Shown: positions 51,918-64,000, counted from the first letter of the stretch. The stretch is DNA of 64,000 nucleotides from Plectrocnemia conspersa (GCA_009617715.1 VTFK01000045.1:186001-250000), one strand, 5' to 3'. Numbers and translations: made by a program. The notes: generated by a model from the sequence alone, not told the origin.

Positions 51918-52897
51918 CAGTGATGGCGAACTTTTTGAGCTTAGTGAGTCAAAACTTTGAAAAAACCATTCTTAGCTAGGGTGTTTTATGACATCTTAAA
52001 ATATTCATTATTTTAAGATATTCGCAGCCTTAGAAAAAATAAATATAATATCAATATGTTATAAAAATTAAAATAAATATTTTTTTATATTAGTAAATAT
52101 TTTACTGCTTAATTGCATTTGCTAAATCATTAAAATTGAAGGTTGGTATTTCGCGCACTTCAAGCCTAAACAAACGTTAGTAACTCCTGTTAGTCAGTTT
52201 CATCATTGGTTTTAATAATATTTAACGCCAAGAATAATAATTTCACAAAAGTATGTAAAGGAAAAAATTGTAAGTAAAGATCGCATTCATTGCTAGATTT
52301 TTTTTTGATCTTAAATCGAAAAACAAACAGATCCGAAATTCTATCTTAAAATTCTTTAAGCTGCATCTCCAAATCATCAATTCGAAACTATATGATTTTA
52401 AAGTACTGTAGACTTTATCTGGATACTAAGTTATTTTAATTGTCTGTTTCACGTTACTTAATAGATTAAATCTTTTGCCGAACTGGTCAAGTTAGAAATT
52501 TACAATATGCTGATACATGAGATGCACGAGCTTTATTTAATTGTATAAAGTTGTTCTGGCCTTTTCGAAATACTTTTTACTTTTACAAAAAAACATTTTA
52601 CATCTCGCATAAAAAAATATGTTTACTTTCAAAGGCTATAAATTTTAACATAACGTCAAAATTATTGCCAAAAACTTGTAATTTTAAGTTTAGTTAATTT
52701 ATATGAACAAATAAATCAGTGAGTTACTCCACTTAAAATCATTGAGCTAAGAAAAGTTTGGCAGATTATCTTACTCTCTAAAAATACCATAATTTTAATA
52801 AATCACTAAAATACTTTTCCTCAGCTTAGCCACCTCACATTATTAAACAAAAGTAGTCCAATATGCAGTCACGCGTATCATAAGTTAGCCATCACTG
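51918..52897 (-). mobile_element. hAT-family DNA transposon remnant (980 bp)
   Basis: The left end reads CAGTGATGGCGAACTTTTT and the right end, reversed, CAGTGATGGCTAACTTA, a typical hAT terminal inverted repeat. The flanks TTTAAGAG (51910-51917) and CTTTAGAG (52898-52905) agree at 6 of 8 positions and fit the 8-bp hAT target duplication, which often has a TNTAGAN-like core. Inside is a colinear but broken transposase on the minus strand. hAT elements are normally 2.5-5 kb, so this copy has lost the 5' half of the gene, including the zinc finger and first catalytic residues, yet kept both ends: an internally deleted derivative that then decayed. Confidence 0.88.
52102..52838 (-). pseudogene. 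hAT transposase C-terminal half (Charlie/GTF2IRD2-ZBED-like)
   Basis: Blocks in order on the minus strand, across several frames: VRWLS*GKVF then FIKIMVFLESK (family: (V/I)RWLSRGKVL....ELR.EI..FLE.K); LNLKLQVFGNNFDVMLKFIA followed by FESKHIFLCEM (family: LN..LQGK...I..M...I.AF..KL.L); DLEMQLKEF then DRISDLF (family: L..EF..RF.DF); and the terminal LRLEVREIPTFNFNDLANAI followed by KQ and a stop at 52102 (family: LR.A.T...PD...LA..KQ). Spacing and order agree with domesticated vertebrate GTF2IRD2/ZBED5-type relatives and insect hAT-Charlie transposases. Stops and frameshifts rule out function. The N-terminal BED finger is absent. Confidence 0.82.
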
Positions 52898-52905
52898 CTT
52901 TAGAG

Positions 52906-53910
52906 GCACACTTAATAAAATAAACATACATTTTTATGATTTCAGATCTTTAGTTAAATATAAACAGCTTAACGCCTATCAACTCGTGTAGGAGTCTTAA
53001 AAAAATATTTTTTAGTAGCCGTGGGCGCGTTTTTTTATAATAAGAAAATACTGGGATACTATCAAGTTGCCTCTACATAATCAATAGAAATATTAGTAGT
53101 AATATATTATTTCTACAAAAAACTCTATAAATACAAAATTAATTATATTTTACTTCAATTTTTTGTGAAAAAATCGTCTTATCCCATTGCGTTGCAATGC
53201 AATAAGCTGTCGTATTTTTGGGGCAAGTGATTTTTTTATGAAATGTATTAACCATAATTAGTTATTTTAAGTAAAAAATAACTTTAATGTTACACTCCTT
53301 ACTATAGAAATAATATTTAGGATCAAAACTGTTTAGCTAGGTAAACATAAAATCAATCAAATAAAAAGAAATCGAGACATCCGCAATTGCTAGCATATCA
53401 TTTAACAAAGTTTTTCAACCTGAAATTGTGTATTCTATTACAAAATTAAAATGTAAAAACATTACAGTATATTTTGATAAATTAGATAACACAGCGGTCA
53501 AAGAATTTCCAAGAAATAGTATCGATTAACTTACAAACATTTTTACCGGATGTTTGTTATTTTCATATTTCCTCACTATCTGTAAAACCTTAATTTTTTA
53601 CAGATTCAGAAACCATAAGGAAAAAGCTACAATTTAGATGAATTTTCGCTGTTATAGTTTATTGCTATCATTGAGTAAAATATTTGAAATAAAATAATAT
53701 TACTGAGCCTAAAATAATCTCTGAGGATTAAAATCATTAACCAATAAATGTGTTTTTTTCATTCCTAATATTTCTGGTAAATTGAAAATGGTTGAAATCG
53801 TTACAAACCAGTTTCTTATAATTTAATAATATGTATGTTTAAATGCTTTTATGAATTTTTGTTCAAACGATTTATAAAAAACATTCATTTTATAATATAA
53901 TATAATTTCA
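52906..53910. other. AT-rich stretch, no gene seen
   Basis: No supported feature. Confidence 0.5.
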
Positions 53911-53915
53911 CTTAC

Positions 53916-53950
53916 CAAATTTTTCGGCGTCTATTTTCTGCGTACAACTG
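53916..53950 (-). other. Weak candidate first exon / transcription start (minus)
   Basis: The minus strand shows TCAGTT (Inr-like, A at 53949), then ACGCAGAAAATAGACGCCG and a donor TTTG|GTAAGT with the last exon base at 53916. A TATAAG lies about 36 bp upstream, slightly too far for canonical spacing. This could be a short 5'UTR exon joined to the acceptor at 5688 over a 48-kb intron. Evidence is motif-level only and such motifs arise by chance. Confidence 0.18.
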
Positions 53951-55239
53951 ACACAAACTCATTTATTATTTTAATTACACTTATAAACTACACTATATCC
54001 TTATTTATATTTATTTTTATTATATGCACTGTTTATCTATTTTATTATTTATTTTTACACTGATACGTATAAATCATTCATCAATATGATGAGAAATTTC
54101 ACAACTTCTGCACATGTTATTCCATATGCAAAACATACACATTTTTTTTCACATATACCCCACTTTTTATTTTTATTGGCTGATGATTTTTTAGCTTATC
54201 CGAAAGCCTTTCTAGTGAATCGACAACGCGAGCACGGCAAAACCGGTTAAATGTCTAGAAACGATAGGTTTCACTGAATTCTGCATCAATTCTTTGGTAT
54301 TACTAAAAAGAAAATCACTAATCTTAATTTTGCTGTTTGAATTCAGATACACGCGGAACGAATAAAACAATGCGCACTGAAAAAAACAAAAGAGCTACAT
54401 TTTTTATTCATTGTAATTTGAAATATTCTATTGTTTTTTAAATATTTGGTAGCATGCTTGGTATTAATCGACACTAGCAACACTTTTTAAATATTCAATA
54501 TAGTCCATTTTATATTGCGACTTATATAATATATTGTAAACACGATTGTTTTTTTCCCGTTTCTATCATCTTGCTGTTATGAACAATAGATATTATTCTG
54601 AAATCTCTTTTGAAAATTTTGAAAACAAATAAGAAAATCTTTTCTCGTATGTTTCATCTGTAGGGGTCTTAATTTTATATTTTTGAGATTCTGGTAGACC
54701 CCTCTTTTTCTGGATTGTTCCAAAAAGTCCTGTCTTAGTGATTAAAAATATTTTTTTCAAATTTAAATTACAATCATAAAACATCACAAAGAAGAGCAAT
54801 TTTCGCGATACGTTTCGATCGATAGTTTAAAAGACACTAAATATACTACATTCCTTTGATTATAAAATGCATTTTTTTAGGTATTTAATTCTTGAATACG
54901 AGGTGCTTTATATTCCTTAATTGATGAATTTTCAAAAGGTATGCATAAGTTGGTAAGACGAAACAGGTTGTAGCGAATAACTCTTTTGGAACAATATTTA
55001 CTTCTTTGTTTTGTAATTCAAGTAGTATTTTCCAACATTTTAATTTATTTCTGATCATGTTAATATCAAATAAATTATATCAGGAATATGTTTATAAATT
55101 ATTAATTATGTTATAATAAACGTTATCATAAAAAATAATCTATAAATAAGATATCGATAAAACAGGCTTTGATCAATATATTGCCTATTTACTATAGAAT
55201 ATATAGCAATATATAAAATCATTTAAAATCAATTTACTT
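53951..55239. other. AT-rich stretch, no gene seen
   Basis: A GC-richer spot at 54200-54260 (CGACAACGCGAGCACGGC) has no further support. The minus frame 54593-54799 has no motif. Confidence 0.45.
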
Positions 55240-55720
55240 ATTTTGGGCCACTGTATATGGTAATAGATCTACCACCGCTATGTCGCTGCGGAAGCGGAAG
55301 AACACAAAACACGTGTTTTTAATCGCAGCGTCCTCAAGAAGAATAAATCCCGGGCGTGTGCAAGGGGTGTTGAATTAATCAGTCGGCAAATTGGTTTTTG
55401 CTATATTCAGCATATGCCTGAGCTTTCGCGCGTCATTTGTTACCCCTAGACCGAGACGTGACATGGAAAAAATCACCCCCTCGTACCAATAATACCGAAA
55501 ATACAGTAAGGCGCATACAGGAGGGTGCAGGATCATATTAAAAGGATCAGACAGAAACATATATCAAATCAATCATTTGTGTGTGTTGTCTGAGAAACGC
55601 ATAACGTGTAATATATAATACTAGTAATGTAATCTGGAAGCGCAAATATATCGTTAACATTAAGTACAACGTGATACGGGAACCGGAAACCCGTGGATCA
55701 CAAACTATTATTCAGGAACG
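55240..55720. promoter_or_regulatory. GC-richer island with nested palindromes
   Basis: A perfect 14-bp palindrome with an E-box centre, AAAACACGTGTTTT (55306-55319), lies between CGCTGCG (55284-55290) and its reverse complement CGCAGCG (55324-55330). The minus frame 55375-55560 has no motif. CACGTG sites bind bHLH factors of the Myc/Max, USF or circadian type (family knowledge). Regulatory role inferred. Confidence 0.33.
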
Positions 55721-58700
55721 GTTTAATATTAATATATTATAATTTATACACGCTCTTATATAATCTTCTGTATCTGTATGCATCGAAATTGATTAAAGTT
55801 TTCTGAATTTATTTTATATAAAAATAAGTGTCTTACACATGATAAACCAGTGCTCACTATTTTGTAATTTTATGGTGTAGACGCACTATTCACAAAATAT
55901 TACATATCACACATGTAAAAAAAAAAATGTTTTAGTGTGGCTAAAAATATTTATATATTTCTTATAAAAATATAACTGGTATATGTTTATGAAATGTTTA
56001 TATTGTTAGTGATAATAAAAATTTATTTGCAGTAGCACAAAATCTGACTAATTACAACACTTTTTAATTAGATTTATAAAAATAGACTCTGTTTTAAAAT
56101 TTTAAATAAATCTCTTGCCAGTGAATTTAATGTTTATAAATTTATGATAAATGATACTAACGAAACATGGCAGTTTTTCTTGAAAGTTTCTGTAATTTAA
56201 TAAAAATAATTTGCTATTATAAAAAAAACATTAGATTATGTATTTTACGCTTTATTATTTATATCAGCCGTACAGGATTCGCAAAAATGTATTATATATT
56301 AGATATAACAAATATTGAGTAAATATATTATAGAATGCTATCAACCATACGAATAATAGTTTTTGTTAAAAAGGACATTGGCGAATTGTTAATGTTTTCT
56401 GAAGTATTGGCTTTTATACACAACATATTTTGGGCTTATTTGATTTGGGCTGGTGTAAAAATTTTCAAAAAATATCATTAAATAAAAGTGTTTAATGCTG
56501 ACTAAACGATTCTTTAGCATCTTTATTATTAATTTTTTGCACTCAATGTGTTATATATTTATTAAACCTTCTATTTTAATTTTTTATAAAGCGATATTTT
56601 GGTAAATGTTTTAAATACAATTTTATTTTTAAACGGCTTCTATTGTTGCAAGTGCGTTTTCAAAATCTAATATTTAATGTACGTTTTCTTTGAACTGTCT
56701 CAATCATTGTTGAATATGACGTTACCTTTTATCAAATTCTTTTTGTCCATTACACCTGGACTAAAAATTTGCAGCAATAGTAGCCATTAGATCGATATTT
56801 AATACAAATAGTGTGTTTATTACAATTATGCAGACTTATTTTTATATATTATTTTTTTCTTAATTAAAAAAAATAATATAAAATACTTTTTATATACTTT
56901 TATAGTAATCAACAAATACCAACAATTTAAGAACATTGTCATTTTCATAACAGAAAATATTATAAAATTATTCAAGCTTTTCTTTGTATTATAATTGAAT
57001 TTATTTTATTTTTATTGCTAATCATATTGTAGCAAATTACACAATTATAAATAGTTATATAAAATAGCAATAAACCAGTAACATGATTTTGTATATATTA
57101 GCGTGTTTGTAGAATTAGTTATTTCATAAATATTAAAAAAAAATTGCATCACATTCGGTCTATAATTTTTTTTAAATAATTGCTTTTATAAAATACGATT
57201 TGATACACATAGTTTATAAATATTTTAAATTAAACTTATCCTGAAAATTTATATGATGAAGAAATTAAAAAACACTTTATCTTTTTAATATAATATTATA
57301 TATGTGTATAAAAACTATATACGTAAATTTATACTCTTCGTTTATTTTTCATCGGATATTATACAAAAGTTTTGAAAACACGGATTTGATAAAACTTTCA
57401 TTTACGTAATCATATACCTATATATAGCAACATAAAATAATTTTGCTCGATTTTAAACTTTAAAATAAAATACAATTTAAGTTTTCTTTATAAAAATTCA
57501 TCTAATATTGTATTAATTTATATTTTTTTTAATGAACCTATAATATTTGAATTATTTATAAAGTTTAATTTCATTAAATTATATGTTTAAAAAATGCATT
57601 ACTGATATTGGAAACGATATAAAAACTTATTAGTACGAACCTTGGCTTTGAATAAGTTTTTTAATTCAACAAACCTCGTTTACGTTTTATTTGTGCTAAA
57701 CTAAAAATTCTGTTTTATGATTTTTAATTAAAAAATCTAAAAATTTATTATTTCCCTTGGAAAATATGTTATATATTTGCATTCATTTCTGGTTTTTATT
57801 TCTTGAAATGTAAGGTGCATAAATCCTATACCAAAATAGCTATCTAACCTATCAATTTATCTGATTGGTATAAACACATTTTATCAAGACAATTGATGAC
57901 AAATTCATAAGAAATTAACATTAAAAATTTCGATCCTAAATAATATTTACATAAAGAGAGCGATTTCAAAATAAAATGTTTCTAGCAAAAATCTTTACAT
58001 CGACTTAATAGTTTGACAAGGCACATAAGCGTTAATTTTAAAGAAAAAAAGGACGGGCTTTTTAATGTAAGATATAGAAAAAGCATATTTCACAAGATTC
58101 AATTAAACGCATAAGGTTTATTTAATATTTTACTGAGTGACGGTAATAAACATACATGTATCTGTGTGTGCCATATCTATATGATCTGTAGCATATATTT
58201 ATATATATATATATTTGATCGTTAAAACTTGAACTATTCATGATATGTGTCAAGCCTTTGCCGTACTTTGATAGCGTCACTTTTTCGAAGAATCAGATAC
58301 TTCCTGTAAACAAGCGTATTCAATATCTGTATGTGAGAAGTAATAAACACGAATATATGAACATATGTATATACTAGCTTAACATAATTTAATATTCCTA
58401 ATGCAATACAGGGTGTATCTATAGCATTCAACACAATTTTAATTGGTAATGAGGTTATATTATTAGAATCGATGTACGGTATAAATATTTCACAATATAT
58501 TGGCAAATAATTTAATGAATTTATGATGACTTAATCTATCTTTAGTGAAAAAAATTTTAGAAAGGATTTATATATTATATATGTAGTTTATTCGGAAAGC
58601 TTAGTAGTTCTAAAAACATTTTTCATAACTCTTTTTTTTTATTAAACTAAAAATATATGTGATTTTATTTTATTGTGTATTTTGTTTATATTCACATACA

Positions 58701-58819
58701 CATAAAAATCTGTTTTTTTTTATAGTTGTTATGTATTTTTTGGTAAAATATATATTAACTTTTAAAACATCCTGTATTACAAAGCTTCTTGTAGGTATAA
58801 TTAGCTTATGCTTTTAATT
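55721..58819. other. AT-rich stretch, no gene seen
   Basis: About 3 kb with no supported feature. The minus frame 58234-58506 (90 codons) has no recognised domain. Confidence 0.5.
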
Positions 58820-59330
58820 CGAGCACGTGCATTATGTAATAAAAATGCCTTCTTGACACACTTTCCTTGCGGATAATTTTCGAACATTTACGCTGACGCG
58901 AACGTAAAAGATTACGGGGGTGTGAATTTGACGCGGTGGGCGTATAGGGTTTGTGCGATTGACAGTGTTGACGGAAAGAATTAACGATGGCTTTGCTTAA
59001 TTAGGTCGATCTTTTGATCTGAGACGGAACCCCCGACGATTTTTATTCACGGCACACAGTCGGAGGCTTCGAAAGCGCTTATTAAGCTGTCCTGCCAATT
59101 AATGCCGTTTGTTAATTCAATTCCCACGGCTGTTTTAGGTTTCCACAATCATGCGTAATGAATTGGTGCGTATAAATCAAACAACGGGCGCGAACGCTAC
59201 TAGAACGGGTGCGATGGGTGGATCGCAACAAAGGAGGATATTAATGAAGATAGACACTTTGTGTGTGTAATGTCTTTGCTTTTGACAAACGAAGCGATAA
59301 ATTTGTTCAGCATTGACCGCAGTATATGTA
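58820..59330. promoter_or_regulatory. Candidate homeodomain-rich enhancer island
   Basis: GC blocks (ACGGGGGTGTGAATTTGACG, GAGACGGAACCCCCGACG) are interspersed with GCTTAATTAGG, GCTTATTAAGC, CCAATTAATGCCG, GTTAATTCAATTCC and CGTAATGAATTGG between 58990 and 59170. At least five TAAT/ATTA cores in 180 bp, with no reading frame. The best enhancer candidate of the window by texture. Confidence 0.4.
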
Positions 59331-60059
59331 CCAATTTGTGATACCATTTATATTTTGATTTTCCTAGAATCAAGAGCTATACTCTATTTAGCCTCAGGAA
59401 TTTTAGAGATTAAATTTTTTTTATATAATAGATAAATTTTAGGTTTATAGATGTTTATATAATTTTATTTAAAAATGTATGTTACGATTGTTTGTCTATA
59501 ATATCTGCACCTTGGTGCAGAATTAATAATAATAGATTTTAATACAGTGCACTTCTAAATATGTCTATAAATATTTTAGATACACTATAAGGTTTTTCGA
59601 AAATGAAATTTTATCATGAAATTTCTAGTAATATCCTATTTATTTATTTATTTAAATTAAGACCATTGTAACATGACAGATTTGCAATTTGCGTCACGGT
59701 GATTGGAATAAGAAAATATATACAATTATTTAAAAAACTAAAATCTATGCACAACAGATTATTTGGTATACTAACATAGGTTAACAACTACCAAGTAAGA
59801 TAGATTATTAGATTATTGCCAGTAAATCGATATTTATTACATTTACACATTTAGTAATAACACATATACTGTAACATGTATATATATGTATAAATAAAAT
59901 ATAATTATATTTTTGCGTACAATTATAAAACAAAAAACATGTTGGGATAAATTTAATATTATTTATTGCTTTCGTTTGTATCTCTCATGAAAGTTTTATA
60001 CATATAATATCACATCTGTTTATTAACAATATCTTGGCAAAAAGAACATTATTAAAGTT
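59331..60059. other. AT-rich stretch, no gene seen
   Basis: No supported feature. Confidence 0.5.
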
Positions 60060-60260
60060 GCAATAAAAACCCCACCGGCCGGCGACACGTTCGTTGAATG
60101 GGGGAAGAAAATGATCTTTCGAACGTTTCGAATTTAGGGAAAGTCTAATGGAGGCAGAGGAAAAATATAAATCAAGGGACCGTCTTCTCGTCTGAAGACC
60201 CTAGGGCATTTTAACGATGATAGCCGACATCATTTGCTCATTAAACAGTGTCGGTCGATA
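60060..60260. promoter_or_regulatory. GC-richer island, candidate cis-regulatory DNA
   Basis: CCCCACCGGCCGGCGACACG and GGGACCGTCTTCTCGTCTG in AT-rich flanks. No open frame. Confidence 0.28.
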
Positions 60261-60559
60261 TACATATATATTATATATACACCTATGTGTACACGTAATA
60301 TTTTTTTTAATTAACGCGTGGTATGTAATTGTACTTTTTTACGAAATTCAACACGGTACATAGCTTTAGTAGATGGAAGGAGTCGTCAGATGTTATGGTC
60401 ATCCTCTTTTAGTATTTAAAATTGCTATCATAATTGCTTTTTAATTATTTCTTATAATTGAATTAAAAATTGTGACATATTGTGATTGTGCCAAAATTTA
60501 TTTTTTGTTCTTCAACCAATGTGGGGCTTACTAATGACAAATTTTCATTAAAAAAATGT

Positions 60560-61002
60560 ATTTTACCTCTTTGGGGGTTTCTCAAGAGTACAAATTAGAC
60601 CGTCTACTCTGTACGCTATTTATAAATGCTGATACGTCTTCTTCTAATTAGAACCGTTAGAACGTTAGAACGAGGACGCCCGCACTAGTCGACTCATATA
60701 TGGCTGTCTCCATCATGCTCCTTGCTACGCTGGTAGTGCACGTTGATCTACTTAATGTTAGCTATAAGGAGCTGGTCTGGTTCATTTTATTAAATTTAAG
60801 TATAATATTTTATTTAATTTTGCTAAATATTTTCTTTCTTATTATGTAATATTTTTTTGGTGTATTATTTGTAATCTTACATGTATTATATATTTTTTGT
60901 GTATTGTAATAATACTAATTATTGTTTTTTAATCATTGAAACGCATTATAAGAACCCGTAAGGTCAATGGTTGTAATTTAATAAAAAATAAATAAATAAA
61001 TG
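60560..61002 (+). mobile_element. Possible non-LTR element 3' end with (AAAT)n tail
   Basis: A GC-richer segment (60560-60790) is followed by T-rich 3'UTR-like DNA and ends GAACCCGTAAGGTCAATGG, then a (AATA/AAAT)n run at 60980-61002. LINEs of the CR1/Jockey group, and SINEs that use them, often end in short tandem repeats like this. No ORF remnant was recognised in front, so the call is tentative. Confidence 0.3.
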
Positions 61003-61316
61003 TATTGTGTAGTAAGTTTGTAAAATTAGATATCGTTATAAATAAAAGGTTTCCAAAAAAAAATCCAAAGTACTACAAATATATTTTTTTTACTTTTAAG
61101 ATTGTGGTAGTGTTTAAAAATATAAATAAAATTCAAATTTATATTAACGATTGTATTTTCATTTTTTTTCACATGCAATCAATCCTTGCATTTCGCCAAT
61201 ATTATTCGCTATTTTTCTTTCACGTCTTCCGCTGTTGTCGATACAATTGCCTGATTCAAGTTATATATTATGTAATATAATAATTTACCTACATAATACT
61301 AAACAATATAACCAAA

Positions 61317-61960
61317 ATGGCAGTTAAAAAATATGGCCCTGTATACTTATATTTGATCGAGTTACAAATAAATATTTTTTATTATCGAGACGTCGACCCA
61401 CCTCGAAGCGAGATCAACGCAGAGTTCAATAAAATCGTGTGGCCACAACAACGCCCTCATCGAAATCGCCAGTCCATACACATATCAATTCCGGAATGGT
61501 ATGCTTTATGCCCCAGCCCGGAAAAGAATAGGGTAAGGGGCGACGTCAAAGGGGATTTATGAAAGTCACGTGGGCAAAATGAGAAAGTCCCGAGAAAACA
61601 CGAACACTTGACAACTCGCCGAATTCAAATGGAAATCATTTTTTCGGAAGCCAGAGAAATAGACTCGTGAAATATGGTTGTCAATAAAATGTTTTCGGAA
61701 CGCGTTTCACGTTTTCACTCTTCGGAGAAAAAAGTTTTTAGTACTCCTAAATACTCGCGTAGTAAAATATATTATTGCGAAAACCAGTCCGCTCCGCCTC
61801 GGACAGGGTCCCAGGAGTGTCGCCGGATGGCAAAGGAAGCAACTTTAGAGCATCAAAATACTATTACGAATGCAATATACAGGGGCGAGAAACGAATCAA
61901 ATCTCGATCGATGACGTTGGACTTTCTCCATAATACATTTAGGTAGTTTTATTCGAAGGG
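61317..61960. promoter_or_regulatory. GC-richer island with two short plus frames
   Basis: The frames 61317-61562 and 61674-61946 show no domain, signal peptide or splice boundaries. The intervening DNA has GTCACGTGGG (an E-box). Composition and texture match the other islands. Orphan small ORFs cannot be excluded. Confidence 0.28.
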
Positions 61961-62759
61961 GTCACCAAAAAATCCACAACGTGTCTACGAATAGTATACA
62001 AAATTGCAATCACATCAATATTGATAGAAATAAATAAGTTACATCTATGTTATTGTGATATTTAAGAATATACACTTACTGATTGCATAGTAAGTAAATA
62101 ATACGAGGCTCAAAACTGTTAATCGATAGCAAATTAATTAATTTCAGATTTTCCAATGCAAATTGAATATATTATTTTTAATCGCACAAATGAGTATTAA
62201 AATAATTTTAAAATATAAAGCACAATCATCCTGTATGCTGGTAAGTGCTCTAATAATAAACTTTAGCATATTAAAATACTACAAATTTCACAAATTTTTA
62301 CCTTTTCAAAAAAAAAACTATTCCTTGAAATTTAAGAACTAATTGTAGTCAGAATTTCATTTAATTATTCGTGCTTTATATAACGGTCTTAGTAAATGCT
62401 TTGAATTCATTGTTGCTCAATGTCTCACGATGCACAACATTTTAAAGCATTTTCGTGAGAACATCTTCGTATTTTTGCTCTGCTGCACACGTTCAATACT
62501 TTGTTACATACGCCCTGTATATGGTTTCTTGAGTCATAGCAAATAACTAACAGACAAAATATTTTTACTAAAACCGTTAAACCAAGTGACGTATTGCCAG
62601 TTTCGTGAAAGGTTTATTACTATTTATCTACAGAATAAAATGCAGTCAGCATTATAAATAAATAAAAATATGTTTATATACGTTGCTTTATTATTCAATG
62701 AAATTCTCAGCTTAATACTTGATTAAAATGATTGAATACTTGATTAAAAACATTGACAT
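61961..62759. other. AT-rich stretch, no gene seen
   Basis: No supported feature. Confidence 0.5.
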
Positions 62760-62974
62760 GAAGAAGTTAATACACAGCTCACATTTGGAGACGTGAAAAC
62801 TAAAAACTTGTCAAAGATAAATTATTCGTGGATTTCGTAAATACATTCTCGAAAGGATATATCCGAAAAAACTGTTGCATTTGATACGGACCTAAATACC
62901 ATTCCACTTCTTCAAGTGAAATTTATCGGACCTCCTCTGAGACTTTTCGATCTTTCAAAGTACATTGATCTTTG

Positions 62975-63040
62975 CTTACTTACGTCACAGGATGATATTC
63001 GGCTATATAAACTAACAATAAGGACAGTAGTCGAGATAAT
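62975..63040 (+). promoter_or_regulatory. Possible core promoter: CRE-like site plus TATA box
   Basis: ACTTACGTCACAGG (a TTACGTCA CRE/bZIP-type site) lies about 20 bp before GGCTATATAAAC, a good TATA box. A start would be expected about 30 bp downstream near 63034; GACAGTAGTC there is a poor initiator. No coding frame follows before the window ends, so any transcript would be non-coding or have a distant first coding exon. Confidence 0.25.
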
Positions 63041-64000
63041 TTATCAGAAGAGAATTGGACAAATTAATATTAAGAACTGAATATAGACATAATTTTAGTA
63101 TTAAAAAATATAAAGATGTGAGCATTGGCATATTTTTCATTATAAAGAAAACACTGCTTATAGGAATTTGTTTTTATAGTATTTATATATAAGCTTAATT
63201 TATGATCATTTATGAAACACATTTATCTTAAATATTTATATTAATATTTTTACAAAAGATTGAGTCGATAATAAAGCAAGGTTGGAGGACGTGGTAACTT
63301 TGCTTCACGCTCCAAAAAATATGAATTTTGTCGCACATACGAGCAATTTTAACCCACAAAGCAAAATATACATATTTTAACATATAGTATACTTAATTTA
63401 TCCATTTTTTACGTTAATTCATTAATAAAAAATTGCCATAAAATACAAATTGTGAGTCTAACCTGTTGAAAAACAAATGGTGTTATTTTGTGACTTTCGC
63501 TTAGGAAAAAAGTTTTCTTACTAAAAAAATTAAACCTTTTGAATCGGTGTTACGCATACCCTTTTAAAAGATAGCTACCCATAGAAATTATGCAAAGTAT
63601 TTAAGCCAATTAGGTTTCATCGCCCTTTATTTCAGAAGTTTTACTAGAAAATTTGTCCGCATTATTCAAAGCGATACTTTTTTCGTTGATAAAATATCCT
63701 CTCCTTTAAACAACGTGTCAAAAATGGAAATAAATAACACAAACAATGTGAGACTTCACAGAATATTATTTAAAAATAAGTGTGCGTCTCTTTCTAAGAT
63801 AGAAGTGATTTGATAAAAGGCTTGGGGTTGGCAAATAAAAGCTCATAAATACCGCTTGATGCAATAACTATAAAAAAATATTGAATAAAAATTATCACCG
63901 ATTTTCATTAGAGATATGTAAATCATATCGTAAATCCAACGTCCGAAAGTTTTAAGTGTTTCACCAGTAATATCTGATGAAAAACGCTCTGGCACATTTC
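63041..64000. other. AT-rich stretch, no gene seen
   Basis: No supported feature up to the right edge. Confidence 0.5.

Overview
This window looks like non-coding DNA from an insect genome, probably intron or gene-desert sequence. It is roughly three-quarters A+T by eye, with long (TA)n tracts. It carries decayed eukaryotic transposons (hAT, Tc1-like, non-LTR LINE, tRNA-derived SINE) and one candidate spliced protein-coding exon with insect-style splice sites and Kozak context. I see no bacterial operons, ribosome-binding sites, CRISPR arrays, rRNA genes or intact tRNA genes. The insect order cannot be fixed from the sequence.

The only coding feature of host type is a short exon on the minus strand at 5377-5688. 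It has an acceptor at its 5' edge, a 5'UTR with an upstream ORF, in-frame ATGs, a hydrophobic signal-peptide-like segment and a canonical donor. It leaves in phase 1, as is common before Ig-type extracellular domains. The rest of the protein would lie left of the window. If the gene's first exon lies to the right, most of the window is one very large 5' intron. A weak candidate first exon with a GTAAGT donor sits near 53,916 on the same strand.

The remaining sequence alternates between AT-rich stretches with no recognisable content and islands of 150-700 bp with clearly higher G+C and CpG. Examples are near 8.2-8.8, 16.2-16.9, 19.0-19.7, 24.6-25.3, 27.2-27.8, 31.5-32.1, 34.4-34.9, 37.4-37.7, 39.6-39.9, 41.7-42.0, 55.2-55.7, 58.8-59.3, 60.1 and 61.3-62.0 kb. 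They lack a convincing gene structure. Several contain clusters of homeodomain-like TAATT/ATTA cores, so they are candidate enhancers or conserved non-coding elements. That is an inference until other species are aligned.

Mobile-element fossils are the best-supported features. They are a 980-bp hAT copy with terminal inverted repeats and an imperfect 8-bp target duplication (51,918-52,897); a rearranged Tc1-like copy with one TIR (about 45.2-45.9 kb); reverse-transcriptase and C-terminal LINE fragments (35.3-36.0 kb and 23.6 kb); a LINE-like 3' tail (about 61.0 kb); and two copies of one tRNA-derived SINE (3.6 and 22.3 kb). Three further dispersed repeat pairs (7.8/44.5, 17.3/33.0 and 43.9/47.6 kb) and one diverged tandem duplication (22.8/23.0 kb) could not be assigned to a family. 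One pair of non-TE-looking segments (11.56 and 29.51 kb), about 72% identical by hand count, may be a duplicated regulatory element. I found no clear evidence of a novel biological system.
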